Source: Areca catechu
Lineage: Eukaryota; Streptophyta; Magnoliopsida; Arecales; Arecaceae
Length of the DNA: 64,000 nucleotides
NCBI GenBank assembly: GCA_021397845.1
Contig: CM038052.1
Location: forward strand, 149,260,854 to 149,324,853
Reading direction: 5' to 3'
The position numbers and the translations under genes are program-made. The notes under the pieces are model-generated. The model searched no databases, had not been told where the DNA came from, and saw only the letters and a list, made by a program, of their open reading frames with translations. Of the stretch, positions 47,207 through 58,231 are shown piece by piece. Positions within the stretch are counted from its first letter, which is position 1. Every line of letters begins with the position of its first letter.

Positions 47207-47610
47207 ATTCTGGGAGGAACAGAAAAAATGTTAAAATTAGTAGGAGTATGAACGGTCCACCTGGTTATGAAATTAATGAAGAAATTCCCTCCTAATACTA
47301 TCAGCATCCTCCATCCATCCCTCGTGGTCAGAATACAGAGCCCGGATGGTGTTGGTATGCCTCCTGATAATAGTGGCCTGATGAAAAAATCGGATATTTC
47401 TGTCTCCCTCCCTCAGCCAGTTAATCCTAGATTTTTGTCTCTATAGTGTTTCCTGATTCTCAAGGAAGGTACGATGAGTTGCAAAAGTAGTGCGCAAAGC
47501 CTGAAGGTCTTCATCGGATAATAGTCTTGGACATCTTCTTTGATCTGCAATAGATGAATAGTATTCTCAGCCTTCTTTTCAACAATCTTCACCAGAAGAA
47601 ACTTTGCCAT
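47207..47610 (-). pseudogene. LINE ORF2 pre-RT region
   Basis: Contains, across frames, 'REGDRNIRFFHQATIIRRHTN' (about 47360-47420), matching the conserved 'EGDRNTKFFH' just before RT in plant L1 elements. The 5' truncation lies around 47550-47610. Confidence 0.65.
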
Positions 47611-48590
47611 GTTATGTCACTTCCTATGCCTGTCCTTGGAACGCAGTCTCACTGGTGGTCACATTGGTCCAATCCTACCATTGGTGATGCCACAACGGAA
47701 TTGTCAATGAAGACGCATAATTTTGCTGGTCCAAGCTATGCGAGGACTTATTCTTATGCTATGGACCATGATAAGATTTGTAAAAAGCTCAAGCATGGTA
47801 ACCCTAATACAAACGGATTGACCCAAGGTTAGGTTCAGAACCAAACTATATTGGTTTTGCTTTCAAGTTTATGGTAAAAAAATGGATCTCAAAGAGAGAT
47901 TTTAAAAGATCGGTTGGAAGGATGTGCCCCGATGACTCCTGCCATATGCTTGGATGCACAAGTGCCATTAATTTATAATCCATGCCTCCAATGGCAACTA
48001 ATTGAGGTGTTAATTAGTGCTGGAAGATGAAGATACACCAGATTAGACAAGCACCTCATGTTCAAAAAGACAACGAAGAAATGTGTTTGATCATGTCTTC
48101 AAAGTGAACCATTCTTCTTTAAGTACAACTTCATGCAGTGCAAAGTGCAAAAATCGTAACAGCAGAAACATAGGCAGTTACGAATTTTAAGTTTGAAGGG
48201 TGAGAAAAGGGATCTAAAGAAGGACACTTACAAAGCTAATGACATGATAGCAGTGAAGGGGGAGTAGGGTCTTTTTTCCTGTAGGTGGGTGCTTCCAACT
48301 TCCTATGGGAGTAAAGACACTTACATTTCATAGTTCTCAACTTATGTAAAACACTATGGTAGTCCACGATACATCATGGCTGAGAAGTGGACTGTTAGCA
48401 TTTAGTAGATAAAAATCTAAATTAACAAATTTAAGAAAGGCTAAAGTTGTAACATTTCCTTATCAGTTAAAGCGTAACATACCACAAAATAGTTAAAATA
48501 GTTTTTTCTCTCTTTCTTTTTTGAAGAGTTAAAATAGTTCAATGCATATGAGTTATATTAAAACATTAGGAAACAACAACAATCTGTTGT
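47611..48590. other. Intergenic, no gene recognised
   Basis: Between the LINE and the UFD1 stop codon; it would include the UFD1 3' UTR at its right end. No repeat borders or domains seen. An open frame at 47554-47832 is unassigned. Confidence 0.4.
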
Positions 48591-49197
48591 TTAACCTTTC
48601 AATGAGTATCTCTTCCCAGTAAATGCCTGGAACTTCGGCTCTTCTTTCTTTGCTGTCTCGTCCTTTGTTTCTTTCAAGACCTACAAAAGATGAAGAAACA
48701 TACACCGTGTTTCATAGGACAATTGATACAAGAGCTATAAAAATCAACAAAAAGGTCCATTCAATTTATTATCGAACCAACTTGGTTTTAAGGCTAGACT
48801 TAGCATGTCCATCCCACACATGGACAATATAATTATGTTATAATCCCACGGTAGGAAAGATAAGTGATTTGAAGCAATCTATATCTTAGAAACAGGAGCA
48901 GAAAGTTAGATCCACACTGGTACATTAATTTGAAAATGCTGCACACCTGTGCTTCTTTTGAAGTACGATTTGCATTCGAACCAAAGACAAGCTTTCTCAT
49001 AGCCTGAAAAGATGAACTGCTCTCAGAAGTGGACGCTGTTTTCTTCACATCATTGGTTGTTTCAGATTGTTGTCCCTTTACTGGGGAAGAAACAGTGGGA
49101 GCTTGATGCTTGGAAGGTTTTCCATCCAATCGTCTCCCGATTCCAGCAAATGGGGTGAATTTTGGTCCAAGTTTAGCTTCAGCTAGAGCATCCAGAA
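48591..49197 (-). CDS. UFD1: UFD1, last two exons (partial)
   Basis: UFD1 with NPL4 recruits the AAA ATPase CDC48/p97 to ubiquitinated proteins in endoplasmic-reticulum-associated degradation. Exon at 48947-49197: LDALAEAKLGPKFTPF, GRRLDGKP, a Ser/Gln-rich stretch and KLVFGSNANRTSKEAQ. Intron 48681-48946 (GT...AG, 266 bp). Final exon 48591-48680: VLKETKDETAKKEEPKF, then QAFTGKRYSLKG and a TAA stop. These are the two short repeated blocks (KF.PF.G..RRLDGKP and KFQAFTGK.Y.L.G) ending plant UFD1 proteins. A CAG acceptor at 49198-49200 closes an upstream intron. The exons are intact. The N-terminal ubiquitin-binding domain was not found in the next 14.8 kb, so the gene either has a very long intron filled by transposons or this is a 3' fragment. 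Confidence 0.75.
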
Positions 49198-50556
49198 CTG
49201 AATTTTTCAAGAAAATCCCATTTCAGAAGGGCTAGGCCAGTTGCATTTTGGCATGGAAAACGAGTAACGTGAACTCCTGTTACTCTTTTTCCAGACACGT
49301 TACTCTTTTTCCAGATAAACATGCAAGCCGAACCACAAGGAAAATATCTGTTCTAGAAGAAAAAGGCATAAAAGTAACACAGAAAATTGCCTCACAACAA
49401 GGATTCAAATCAGCAATTTCTAGTATTACCAGAATATAAGGAACAAGAAGGCCTATTTGAATGCTAGAATTCCTCATCCCTCTCAGAGATGTTGGAAGTA
49501 TCTGTTCAGAAAGGATATGCAGTGACGAAGTTTGATAGGTCCGCTGATCAACCAATCCTGATTTTTTTTTTTTCGGGATAATGAAAATCATCTCTTCAGT
49601 AGATTCTGATATCCCAAAAAAATCAGAATGAGTGACTGGTGACCTCAACCTTGTAACTTCTTTTTTTCTCTCTCCAACATGGTGACACTCATTGTCAAAT
49701 ATTACATGGATGGGAAATCCAAGCATCCAAACAGGCCTGCAATATCACTATGTCATGGGTCAATGTAAATGATATGGACAGAATATGAATCATGGTTATT
49801 GCATAGCACTGTGGCATACAGAAGCAAGGTTGTTCCAGATATGCAGATGGAACTTCCTAGTCACTGCAGACCATATTCTCAAGAAAAGCAAGGTCGTCAA
49901 TCAGTAAGCTAAGCAACATGTCCCATTCAACCACATCAACTAAAATAACCAAAAGTATAATAATTGGAAATACATGGAACGTAGTAAATCAGATCTCTTG
50001 TAGGGATGGGCATGGAAGGCCCGCTAGCCAGATCTTGTATGTATTTGGATTGGGCCTTTAGGCCTCAGGTTTTGATTACCCAAGCTTAGCAAATATCCAG
50101 GCTTGAGCATAATGAGTGAGCTAAAATACAGTTGTTTGTTATAAAAGATAGTTGACTAATGCTCATCTGAAAAAAAATGCATCCTATAACCAAATGATAA
50201 ATGCATCACTCCACTAGAAACAATCACAATAAATGCAAGATTCACAATGACAATTTCATGTGCCTCTTCAACTCCTGGATATATCACAGCTTGGTTTAAA
50301 ATATGATGAGTCATGCCGCACATAACATAGGTGAGGATAATGTACCTACGGGCCGTGGGATAAAGGGGAAACTATTGTATTTAAATTTAGTTGGAAATTT
50401 ACTGTATTTTCTGTTATTTCTGCGTTAATTTTAGTTTTCAGTGGGTTAACTTGACTCAGTAGTTGAGCTTAAAAGATCTTATAGATCTTTTGACAACTTC
50501 ATGTGTCTGATTTCTGCTGCAGAACTTTTCATGCTGTAACATAACAATAACCATTC
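49198..50556. other. Probable UFD1 intron or intergenic
   Basis: No other exon recognised. The minus-strand open stretch at 49280-49726 has no domain and includes a T-run, so I read it as non-coding. Confidence 0.4.
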
Positions 50557-50569
50557 CTCATAAGCAAGG

Positions 50570-51500
50570 ATCCCCGAACCGGACCGGGGCCGAACGGCAC
50601 GATTCGGCCACTTAAAATGGCTCGGGATGTTTAGAAATTTAAAAAAAAAAAAAAATTAGTGAACTGGTCCTAAACCACACCGAACCGGTCGGTTTGGCCG
50701 GTTCGTGACTGGTTCGGTCCGGTTCAGTATTTTTTCTTTTCGTTGATTACTGTGAAGGTGGGTGGGAGGACTTTTTTAAAGATATAGAGAGCTCTCCGAG
50801 TATTGGAAGGAAGGTTGAAGCAACTTAAAAAAATCTATTTTTTTTCCACTTCAGACCAATCAAATACCAAATAATTCAAGAAGAAGGAAAATTCAAAGTA
50901 TGTATAGCTTCCTTTCTCTCTTTCTCCCTCTCCCCTCTTTTTTTTGAAATTCATGAAAATTAAAAAATTAAGAAAAAATGATGTCAATTTTTTTTTTGTT
51001 GAACATGATTTTAAAGTATGTTATAGATCTAGAAAAGATCTACACAATGATACTAAGATCTTGATTTTTTTAAGTATAAAATTTTTTAAATTAAAAATTA
51101 ATTTCAGATTAAAAATTAATAAAAAATAAAATAATTAATAAAAAATTGTAATTATAGATTATTGTTATAGGGCTCGTAAACTACTCTCCCAATAAATTTT
51201 GTATTGATTGATCCAAATTTTGATGCATCTTATGAATAATAGTACCTTAGATCTGATATTGAAGAAAAAGCGATCTTTAATACATTTCCAGTGTCTTAAA
51301 AAAACATATGTAGCATCTATAATAAAATCCTACATAAATCTAGGATCAAGTTATTTTTTTATAATATTTTATATTTTTATATTTTTAAATCAAAAAATTA
51401 AAAAAATATTTATTTAAATAAAAAATAAAAAAATAAGGTTAACAAAGTATTAATTAACAAATATAATTATTGAGCTTATATACTTTTTAAATATTCAAGA
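50570..51500 (+). other. hAT left subterminal region
   Basis: GC-rich terminal 180 bp with 'ccggtcggtttggccggttcg'-like repeats, then AT-rich non-coding sequence. Short open stretches (50944-51129, 51208-51417) are lysine/asparagine-rich from AT bias and are not genes. Confidence 0.5.
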
Positions 51501-54350
51501 ATGGATCCATCGATGAGGAAGAACGATCCGGAGCGTAACATTGGTTGGTTATATGGAGAAATGCTCTTAGATCGGCATCACTGAAAGTATAAATGGTATA
51601 ATATAGAATTCAAAGGTGGTGAGGTAACGAGGTTGAAGCAGCACTTGGCTGATGACTATTCTGATGTATCTGCATGCCAACAGTATCCACAAGAGATCCA
51701 TCAGTTGAAAAAGCATTTTACTGATTTTAAGAAAAGGCACTTGGCTGGCAGCTATTCTGATGTATCTACATGCCGACAGTATTTATAGAAAATCCGTCAG
51801 TTGATGAAAAAGCATTTTGCTAATTTCAAAACAGAAAAGAAAAGATTAAAGAAAGCAGAACCGCAGAACCACCTTATTACTCCAGGGAGTCAGAGAGAGC
51901 ATCTATTCCTTCTAATGAGGAGGCACAGATGGAGACTACTATTCAAGCGAGCTTGTATAGCAGAGATAGCTAGAGAAAATGGCCAGACAGAGACAACAAT
52001 TTGGGACATCAGCTTTTGAGTCAGGATCGGGATCGGACTCTGCAAATATTGCAGGAGAGTCTGAGACAGTTTAAGACTTCCTCAGTTAAAAAGCCCGTCT
52101 AGAGAGATACCAGCCATATTGTATCCATGTTGGGAGTATTTAGCAGTAGAAGAAAGTCTTCCAAGCACATTATAGTGGGAGCCACTATCCATGATGTCGA
52201 TCCACATGTTCTTTCTAGCAGAGATTCTAAGCAACAGAGAATTGAAAGCATGTTGAAAAAGGATAAAAAGAAGGATATGTGATGGACCATTGTATCCTAA
52301 TTTCATTTCAGTCGTATCGCAGTGCACGCAGCAAACAATCCATATTATCATTCTGCTATTTCATTTATACAGGCTACTGGTACAAATTAGATCCTTAGGA
52401 TCGAGGGATATTTATGGTCAGCTTCTGAACAGTAATAAGAAGCTAAAAAATTAGATTGCCTCCTATTAAAGCAAGTGGCCCGTATATGGATTGATAGTAA
52501 TATATGATGGATAGACTGGTCCTCTTAGACGGAGCATCAACTTCTTGATTTGTTGAGATGAAAAAACTTTTTTCATAAATTTATTAATACTTCAAATCAG
52601 GTGCACGACAGCAGTTATATCCTCAAATTGATGGAGATGATTGATCAGGTGGAAGAGCAGAATATCGTGCAAGTTACTATAGACAATGGACTACAATACA
52701 ACGCTGCAGGGTAGATCTTGATGCAGCGACGACCGCATATTTTCTGGACCTCTTGTATTGTACATTATATGACCTCATGTTGATGGATATTGAAAAAATC
52801 CGCAGGGTACAGAAAATAGTTGAATTAGCAAAGACTCACCGGATTCATCTATAACAATACATGGATCTTATCATTGATAAGAAACTTTACTGAAGAAGAA
52901 ATATTGAGACCAAGAGTTATACGGTTTGCTACAAATTATATAGCACTTAATAGTCTTCTTGGCAAAAAAGTAGAACTACGTTAGATATTTGTCAGTCAGG
53001 AGTGGCAGCAAAGCAAATATGCCAGGACAAATACTGAGAGGAGCAATATCGAGAATTTAGTAATGAGACAGACATTCTGGCAATAGGCTATGAGAGAATA
53101 GTGGAGGCTATCAAGCCTCTGTATGAAGTACATCGGGTCGTGAACTTTGAGAGATGCTCAAATAGGCTTCCTGTATTACATGATGTAAAGAGTAAAGAAA
53201 AACATTTAAGAGGCAGATCCAGCATATGTTATTGAGTATATCCGGATCATTTATGGATGATGGAGTTATCAAATGAGTTCGGATTTGCATATAGCAAATA
53301 CACAGTAATTCATGAACTTTCCAAAATTTTAAATTAAATTATTTTTGTACAAATACACTTAACTAATTCTTAAAATATATGTGCCACTTACTATCTGTAT
53401 CTGAGATTCTAATACTCCATACCGGATATTGCCATGGATGAACAGCTTATGATTGCCCTACGCAATGTTATATACAAGATGGAACCCGATCTACATGTCA
53501 CAGCTATGTACCTAGAAGAAGTAAATTAGGTTAAAATTATTGAGTGATTTTTATTAGCACTAATTTTAACAAATAACACATGATAACAATTTTTTAGGGA
53601 GGGCATAGATTATTTTGGATCCACTATAGCCATCAGAAGTAAATTAAAGACGAATCCAGATAGGTACTACTAAGTACTAAGTTTAATATTAAATCAGATT
53701 GATTTTTTTAATTTTGTTGAATCTAAAATTTTAAATAATTTAATATCTTTTGTAGCTAAATGATGGATATATTTTGGTAGATCTGCAAAATATCTAAAAG
53801 TTCTTGCAGTCAAGATCCTCCCAAACGGTGTCATCTAATGGATGTAAACACAACCGGTCTATATTTAACCTTATCCACTCCAGGTCGAGAAATTGTCAAA
53901 AATAGAAGTATCTCAACAATCTTGTTTATGTACACTATAATTTAAAGTTGAGACTAAAGTGTATTCAGAAAGAAATTGAACTGAAATACTCCGATCCCAC
54001 TGCAAGTAATTATATTAATGAAGATGAAGATCCAATAATTGGATAGATCGTGAGTCAACAACAGGAGCTAGAACTTGATAAGCCTTGATCGCCTCCTCAA
54101 CAAGCCAGTTTTGTAGCTAGCGAGGTTAGAATGGATGCTAAACAATGGGCAACAAGCAATATTCCTCACAGGACTCCAGTAGATATATCACATCATTCCT
54201 TCCTGCCATCTATTCAGTCCAAAAACAGGAAAATGAAAAATAGTTACATCTCCATCGGAAAATTCAGTTCATTCAGATTCAGATACTAAAGAGAGTGATG
54301 CTAGTGCTTCTTCAGATAGTGAAGAATCTAGTGATCAGGAAGGGAGCGAA
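51501..54350 (+). pseudogene. hAT transposase remnant
   Basis: 51501-51800: MDPSMRKNDPERNIGW, RHH.KYKWYNIEFKGGEVT and RLKQHLADDYSDVSAC, a BED zinc finger whose first Cys pair now reads Tyr...Tyr. The end of this region is duplicated in tandem (51641 and 51737, 96 bp, in frame). About 52600-52740: VHDSSYILKLMEMIDQV and NIVQVTIDNGLQYNAAG, then RRPHIFWTSCIVHY, the DUF659 region. 52800-53080: TGFIYNNTWILSLIRNF and RPRVIRFATNYIALNSLL in shifted frames. 53900-54060: NLVYVHYNLKLRLK, SDPTASNYINEDEDPI, the C-terminal part, followed by an acidic and serine-rich tail. Dozens of stops. Confidence 0.75.
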
Positions 54351-55034
54351 GGATAAGAGTTGCAGCCCCCTATTCATCTTCGATTCACTAGTGAATCGTA
54401 GTTTAGCCATGCTATACAAGATACAACCATTGTGCACCAGCTGGTAGATCCCGTGATGATACGATTCCATATAGACGACGGGTTACGCGAGATCGTTTGA
54501 AATACGATGCAGTTGTAGCTTTTGCATGTGAAGTAGGATCCATGGATGTATCAGGATCATCCTCATATTCAGGATCCTTTTACCTACAACTACCGATAGC
54601 TTGTGATCCATATAGTCCATATAGTGCATCCAAGACATCATCTTCTAGTGATTATTATCCCATGCAACCCGGAGCATCGTATAGATATGATTTTGTTGCT
54701 GGTATATTTGAATGGACTCTGCACAGCCATATCATCAGTCTCTGAATACCTCTCAGAGTCGAGACCTTAGCGAGGAATTTGCGATGAATTACGATCCATC
54801 ACACAAACCTTCTAAAATGAGCTTATAAAAGTATCATGCTGCCTGGTTAGAGGGATCTACTGATCTTTCTCCACAGTATATAAATGATTCCGATATTTAT
54901 GGATATCGACACTTGATCCGATTCTAACTATCGGAATATAATTATATAATACTTTACCTTTCACTTTCACTAATTATTGGTAATCTTACTTTAATTATAA
55001 TTTTATATCTTATTTTAATTAGAATTATGTATTA
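54351..55034 (+). other. hAT 3' region
   Basis: Decayed continuation of the transposase tail (open 54497-54745, Ser/Tyr-rich, similar in style to the tail of the element at 63025-63975) and untranslated sequence. Confidence 0.45.
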
Positions 55035-55112
55035 GCATTTTTTAAATCCTAAATCCTAAACCTTGAGCCCTACACTCTAAACCCTAAATCCTAAATCCTA
55101 AGACCTAAATCC
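55035..55112. repeat. Degenerate telomere-like repeats
   Basis: About ten units of 'ccctaaa', 'tcctaaa' and close variants in direct orientation, resembling the plant telomere repeat CCCTAAA. They lie inside the hAT element near its right end. Confidence 0.7.
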
Positions 55113-55277
55113 TAAAAAAATAAAAAAATCCAAAATCCTTAAAAATATTAGGCGTGCTGGTTTATATAAAACCGGCACACCTACCGTACCAACACTCGAT
55201 ACGATATGGTACCGGTACTGTACCAGCCCAGTGCCGGTACAGGTCCCAATACCGATATCGAGATCCATGCTCATAAG

Positions 55278-55939
55278 GCTTAGTATTGGGATTAAAAGAA
55301 AAATTGTTAGAATTCTTTTTTCTTATAAATAAGGTTACTTGAGTTTTATGTAATCAGCTAGATGGCTCGTTAATAAAGAATGATAACCTACAAAGCATCT
55401 TCTTGTTCCCTTGTGGTGTGATTCTGCAAAGGAGATGCGAGATCCTCAAACCCTGTATGATTCTTAGGTCCTAAAGTCACTTCTGTATTATCTTTCCTCA
55501 CCCTAATCTTTTGTACTTCATTTTCATTTAGTGTTTCTCTATTCTTTTCTTTACCAGGTACTGGTTTTGTTTCCCTCCTCTTCAACTAGTAATCCTCAAA
55601 CTAATGTCCCTTGATCCACAACTGGCCTTCCATCTACTTTTAACCCCTTTTACACAAATTGGTGGTTGAAAAACCCCTTCAAATTCTTTATTTATTTTTC
55701 TTGAGATATTAATCCACCAATTGAACCCTAAAATCTGAACCCTAGGCCAGATCCTAGTCAATTGATTCCTCTTTCCTAAAGAAAGTTCACCTTCTTAGTT
55801 CAGTTAATACAGGAAATCCAGATTTCAACAAAATGGTCAGCAAGTTATTAAATAAATTCCTAAGCACCTCAAAACACATTCTTGCCTGATTGAGACCTTC
55901 ATAGTTTTATGATTTACCACCACATTTACCATCAGTTAT
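55278..55939. other. No gene recognised
   Basis: Flanking sequence between hAT and the LTR element. A 65-codon minus-strand frame (55388-55585; charged, KRRETKPVPGKEKNRE) has no identified domain. Confidence 0.35.
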
Positions 55940-57059
55940 TAATGCGGGACAAGAGGAAAGGATCGTTGGTGAGCTAAGAAGTCACTAGGAATTAGGGTAC
56001 CACTAAAATTTTCTTTTATTTTTTCTTCTATGGAGGTGGTGAAGGAAACAATGGAGATGGAAGACATAAGTTTGGACTCTCATGGACTTTGGGACTCACT
56101 CTCATGAAGAGACTTCTCACCTCTAGGCATCCCACCAAGACATCTCACCTGTTAGTCTAGGGCATCCCACCCATCTCACCTGTTAGTCTAGGGCATCCCA
56201 CCCATCTCACTAACGGAGCCGTGAAGGTAAATTTTAAAGGCCATGGAGGGGGTAAAGAAGATTAAAACTCTCATGAGCTTTGGAACTCACATTCACGGAG
56301 AGACATCTCACCTCCAGGGCATCCAACCCATCTCACCTGTTAGTCTAGGGCATCCCACCCATCTCACTAATGGAACCATGAAGATAAATCTCAAAGGTCA
56401 TGGAGGTGGAATAAAAGAAAAGGGGATAACTAGAGGGGCATCATACCCTCTCCATAACACCAACAAAAGGGCATCACACCCTCACCAAAGAACTCAAGCT
56501 GATTTAAATCTCCATTGATTGATTGATTCTTACAAGGGTTGATGGGATATTTATAGGCCCCAATCAAGAGATAAGGATGGGGTAACTAACCTAAGAGAGT
56601 TATAAAAAAAACAAGAATTAGTTGTAATAACTACTTCTAGCTCTAACTACTAACTAGTTTAGTTAGAGAGTTGTAACAAGAAACTACTTTTAGTTCTAAC
56701 TACTAACAAGTTTAGTTGGGGAGTTGTAACAAAAAACTAGAATTAGCTATAACCATAGTAGGTTGCAACCAATTAGCACATGTAGTGGGGCGATGCAGCC
56801 TTCCTTGCTGATGTGGCATCCTTGTTGGAGGGTGAAGTGGAGAAAGAAGTGGCATTTCATATGGCAAGGTGGTTAGGAAGTTGTTCCAAGTAGTTGAGGG
56901 GGTTGGAAGTAGTTGAATTAGTCGGCGCCCAGAAAGGTTGATGATATGGCGCCCAAGGAGGTAGTTGGCTTCATGTGGTGCCCTCTTGCTGATGATCCAA
57001 TCCAGATCTGATCATCGGATGGCTCTTGGATTATCGGATAGCTCTCGGGTCCCCCATCA
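55940..57059 (-). mobile_element. 3' LTR of non-autonomous element
   Basis: Homologous along its length to 58232-59303. Contains two 31-bp tandem units starting 'ctcacctgttagtctaggg' (56144, 56175) and two to three 'gttgtaacaa.aaactac...' units at about 56590-56750. Confidence 0.8.
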
Positions 57060-58231
57060 TTCTCCTGGAGTGGAGAAAACTCAACCTCGTCAAGTTTAGA
57101 TCAGCAATGACTTTGGTGAAACCGAACCCAATCAAATCAAAAAAAGGCTCCGCTCTGAGATGTGCAGATTGGAGACCTGTGCTCCACCATCTTTGGAACT
57201 GCTTTGAAATCCGTGCAACCTGGGAACCATGTGGGACTTGAAGTCGGCAACAGGAGCCGGATTTTGCATTCACGATCGTGCGGTGCTTCTTCCTTCTCAT
57301 GGTTCATCGCAATGTGGAAGGACGAAAATCCAACGAAGATCTTCGCCGGTGATGGTGCTAGGCGAAGATGATGGAACGAAGGGGACAGGTGACCGACGGG
57401 GAGCAGGGTGGAGATCTAGCAGGAGATGGCATTGATGAAGATCAGGCAGAGTCAATCAAAGATGAAGAAAAGCGGCACAACGGGGAGCAGCGGCTGTTCC
57501 GTTCGGTTGCAGGCGACGTCGATTGGAGGATCCGGTGGACGACTCGGGCAGAGGCGGACGCGGTCTCCTAACTAGGTTGGTCGACGTCTATCCGAGGCAT
57601 CGATCTGAGAGCGGAGCAGATGGATAGCCGGAATCCTTCAAGGGGAGCAAAGGCAGATCGAAGGTTCACGGACCAATGTCGTCGGCGGCCGCAGGGGCGG
57701 GGGGGATCCGGTGGGGGGCACGGGCAGCCGGATATGCGGCACGGGTTCCGTCGGCTGCTAGGCGTTGATCAGCTAGGAGCAGGGGGCTTTGAAGGAGACC
57801 GGCAAGGCGGCAACGAGGTCGATCTCCATGTGCGCGATGTGGCCGAGCTTCAGAGCAGTCGGCATTGTCGGCGGCTGCAGGGGACAGGGAGGATGGCGAC
57901 GATAAAGTGTTGGGTCTGGACCTTGCCGCGGGTGTGGTGGTCGGAGATGGAGTCGAACGTGCTAGAGAAGCAAGAGATCTTACCGGTGGGCTCTCTGGTG
58001 AGATTCGGACCGGAGGGTGGTGGCGACGGCGAAGGGAGCTTGGTGGCGGGCTATGGGTGGTGGATCGGGTGTTCTGGGCTTTCAATTTCAGGAAGATGAC
58101 AGGAATAAGTTGGAATAAAGGAGGAATAAGATCGGATCGCAGGAATAATGAGAATAGGGAGGAATAAGTGGAGAGAGAAAAAAGGGAAAAATATAGATAC
58201 CCTAATCAACCTATGGCTCTGATACCAAAAT
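57060..58231 (-). other. Interior of non-autonomous LTR element
   Basis: GC-rich (57100-58080) in an AT-rich neighbourhood. Both strands have overlapping open frames of 65-160 codons because stops are rare in GC-rich DNA; none shows a retroelement domain. The interior may be a long leader or captured host sequence; I cannot identify a source gene. Confidence 0.5.
58216..58227 (-). other. Primer-binding site
   Basis: TGGTATCAGAGC on the minus strand, a perfect match to the usual initiator-Met tRNA site. It sets the orientation of the 55940-59303 element. Confidence 0.8.

Larger units (their letters stand above)
44245..47610 (-). mobile_element. 5'-truncated L1-type LINE
   Basis: Minus-strand non-LTR retrotransposon. 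The plus-strand T-run at 44247-44274 is its poly(A) tail, only a few tens of bases after the ORF2 stop. ORF2 keeps part of the region before RT, the RT, the zinc-finger-like region and RNase H. The endonuclease and ORF1 are missing, so it is truncated at the 5' end near 47610, as is common after target-primed reverse transcription. No clear target-site duplication was found. Confidence 0.85.
50565..55269 (+). mobile_element. hAT transposon, 4.7 kb, decayed
   Basis: Left end CAAGGATCCCCGAACCGG; right end on the other strand CATGGATCTCGATATCGG. Perfect 8-bp duplication CTCATAAG at 50557-50564 and 55270-55277, the hAT hallmark. Subterminal regions are rich in 'ccggttcgg' (left) and 'accggtac/ggtaccgg' (right). 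The interior encodes a degraded BED-finger/DUF659/dimerisation-domain transposase on the plus strand. The intact duplication with a badly decayed coding region suggests age, or that it moved while already defective. Confidence 0.85.

Noticed and set aside
49280..49726. 148-codon minus-strand ORF as an upstream UFD1 exon
   Set aside because: It does not resemble the UFD1 N-terminal domain, contains a homopolymer run, and no acceptor-donor pair links it in phase to the exon at 49197.
57026..58167. Several ORFs of 65-160 codons in the non-autonomous LTR element
   Set aside because: They overlap on both strands, lack domains and are explained by high GC content.
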